Below are positions 62,669-64,000 of a DNA stretch of 64,000 nt, one piece after another. A program made the translations under genes and the position numbers. Location of the stretch: assembly GCF_000154785.2 (NCBI RefSeq), contig NC_015730.1, positions 2,790,001 to 2,854,000 of the forward strand. The letters are read 5' to 3'. The notes under the pieces were generated by a model. That model did no database searches and was not told the origin of the DNA. It saw only the letters and a program-made list of their open reading frames with translations. Position 1 is the stretch's first letter. Each line of letters begins with the position of its first letter. The stretch is from Roseobacter litoralis Och 149. Its GTDB lineage: Bacteria > Pseudomonadota > Alphaproteobacteria > Rhodobacterales > Rhodobacteraceae.

Positions 62669-64000
62669 TCATTGTCCCAGTGCAATCCCTTCGCGGCGCG
62701 GATCCGCCCCACCCAGCAAAGAGGGTCCGATGGAAATCGCATGCAAGCCCGAGGTCAGCGCGCGTGTGCCGACCTCGAATCCAAGGGCTGCGAGCGGGTC
62801 GCTTAACCCTTCGGCGGCGGTTCCTTCTTCGAGATCGTAGGTTCCGAAGCGGTTCACGGCATGCGGCACAGAGACCGCCTGCTGCACATCCATGCCCCAG
62901 TCGAGATGGGCAATGATGCTTTGTGCGACATAGCCGATGATCCGGCTGCCCCCCGGGCTGCCGATGGCGAGGACCGGTGCGCCGTCCCGCAGAACGATGG
63001 TCGGGGCCATGGATGATCTTGGCCGTTTGCCCGGTTCCACGCGATTGGCAATCGGCACGCCGTCCACATGGCTGCGAAAGGAGAAATCCGTCAGCTCATT
63101 GTTCAACAGAAACCCGCGCACCATCAGCCTGCTGCCGAATGCGTTTTCGATTGTTGTGGTCATGGACGCCACATTGCCCTGCGTGTCCACGATCACGAAA
63201 TGCGATGTGGAGGGCAGTTCGAGCGACGCGTCATCCGCCCAATTCAGCGCATGATCAAATTCGGGCGTGCCCGGGGCGACATCGCTCAGCGCCATATCAC
63301 CGTCCAGAAGGGCCGCGCGCGCTGCGAGATATTCGGGCGCAACAAGGCCCGCAGCGGGGACAGGCACATAATCACTATCGGCCATGTAGCGACCGCGATC
63401 TGCAAAGGCGAGGCGCGAGGCGTCACCAATCAACCGCCGCACGGTCACATCGTCGGGGCCTGCGCTGAGGTCATAGGATTGCAGCATGCCCAGAATTTGC
63501 CCGACCGTAAGCGCCCCGGACGAGGGCGGCCCCATCCCGCAGACGTCATGCGCGCGGTATTCGACACAGACCGGCGCACGTTCCTTGACGGCATAGATGC
63601 TGAGATCAAGCGTGGATAACACACCGGGATTGCCCGGCGCGTTTTGCACCGTTTGCACGATATCCGCTGCAATGCTGCCGGTATAAAATGCCCCTGCCCC
63701 GCCAGTGGCCATTTCGCGCAGGGTGTCTGCGTAATCGGGGTTGATGAGCGTCTCGCCCACGGCAATCGGTGTACCGCCGGGCAGGAAATAGCTGGCCGTC
63801 GCTTCAAAGCGCGCCAAGCGTTCCTTGTCCGCCTCAACCAGCCCGGCAAGGCGCGGCGAGACCGGGAACCCCTGATCGGCCAGATCAATCGCCGGGGCCA
63901 GAAGATCCGCCCATAGCAGCGAACCCCAACGCGCATGCGCTTCCTGCATCAACGCAGGCGCGCCCGGCGTCCCGACAGACAAGCCGCCCACCACCGCGTC
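62669..64000 (-). CDS. ggt: Gamma-glutamyltransferase (partial, N-terminus outside window)
   Basis: 443 residues are visible; the start lies beyond the right edge. Ntn-hydrolase precursor that self-cleaves into two subunits and hydrolyses or transfers the gamma-glutamyl group of glutathione. The cleavage-site nucleophile Thr is in ELPSTSHFVIVD (codon near 63206-63208); the later blocks NEGTS-like SSMAPTIVLRDGAPVLAIG and GSPGGSRII are also typical. Together with chaC and gloB it makes the third glutathione-related gene of the window. It lies directly upstream of the FAD-linked oxidase gene. Confidence 0.93.
   Translation of the reverse strand, partial: DAVVGGLSVGTPGAPALMQEAHARWGSLLWADLLAPAIDLADQGFPVSPRLAGLVEADKERLARFEATASYFLPGGTPIAVGETLINPDYADTLREMATGGAGAFYTGSIAADIVQTVQNAPGNPGVLSTLDLSIYAVKERAPVCVEYRAHDVCGMGPPSSGALTVGQILGMLQSYDLSAGPDDVTVRRLIGDASRLAFADRGRYMADSDYVPVPAAGLVAPEYLAARAALLDGDMALSDVAPGTPEFDHALNWADDASLELPSTSHFVIVDTQGNVASMTTTIENAFGSRLMVRGFLLNNELTDFSFRSHVDGVPIANRVEPGKRPRSSMAPTIVLRDGAPVLAIGSPGGSRIIGYVAQSIIAHLDWGMDVQQAVSVPHAVNRFGTYDLEEGTAAEGLSDPLAALGFEVGTRALTSGLHAISIGPSLLGGADPRREGIALGQ

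Overview
The window looks like chromosome from a marine Rhodobacteraceae (Roseobacter-group alphaproteobacterium). I infer this from the five-gene F1 ATP synthase arrangement (delta-alpha-gamma-beta, running off the left edge), the tiny aa3-oxidase subunit IV, the 156-residue GreA, the phaA-phaB pair, YdcH/DUF465 and DUF2007 small proteins, dimethylglycine-dehydrogenase and DmdC-like acyl-CoA dehydrogenase genes, and the generally high-GC, densely packed coding. The genus is not decided from sequence alone. I see no tRNA, rRNA, insertion sequence, integrase, phage gene or CRISPR array; this is mostly core chromosome.

Layout. 1-3.8 kb: atpH-A-G-D (minus; atpD cut by the window edge). 4.1-8.2 kb: a methyltransferase diverging from gloB, then clpA with a strong terminator and a 0.5-kb gene-free stretch. 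8.7-12.5 kb: a MotA/ExbB-like plus MotB/OmpA-like pair with a very long coiled coil, then a ChaC cyclotransferase. 12.6-16.3 kb: a DUF2125 protein converging on a hisC-tyrC-extensin operon. 16.6-20 kb: a membrane O-acyltransferase (lower GC), rpsD with a clear promoter, DNA-3-methyladenine glycosylase. 20.1-24.6 kb: an EAL phosphodiesterase, phaA-phaB (polyhydroxybutyrate precursors), a 39-residue small protein, a LysR regulator with an operator-like dyad at its start, and YdcH. 24.7-31.1 kb: TrmN6-like methyltransferase, DUF2007, ispB, ispE, a TPR protein and ETF-ubiquinone oxidoreductase. 31.3-33.9 kb: SoxR diverging from a VOC protein through a textbook SoxR box, then greA and a membrane protein.

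33.9-39.8 kb: molybdenum-cofactor operon fdhD-mobA-mobB-moeA, in which MoeA carries an extra N-terminal domain, followed by azlCD, a lipoprotein and the oxidase subunit. 40-44.9 kb: DmdC-like acyl-CoA dehydrogenase with an MBL-fold hydrolase and a small conserved protein, then tsaC and yqgE separated by a nested palindrome. 45-52.7 kb: a DsbD N-domain protein, an RND efflux pump with its adaptor, moaB, a LysE-type exporter and a uracil-DNA glycosylase without iron-sulfur cysteines. 52.8-56.5 kb: a five-gene, tightly coupled operon pyrB - membrane protein - inactive-looking pyrC homologue - plsY - small protein, with a good promoter. 56.5-64 kb: an orphan ectoine synthase, an aldo/keto reductase, a DUF938 methyltransferase, and a minus-strand group of gamma-glutamyltransferase, FAD-linked oxidase and dimethylglycine-dehydrogenase-like enzyme.

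Nothing here is an obvious unknown defence or mobile system. The best candidates for new biology are the long-coiled-coil stator pair, the MoeA fusion, the pyrB operon with its pseudo-dihydroorotase and membrane protein, the SoxR-VOC pair, the orphan EctC and the palindromic element between tsaC and yqgE. Four convergent gene pairs end on the same TTAA, so that both stop codons overlap.
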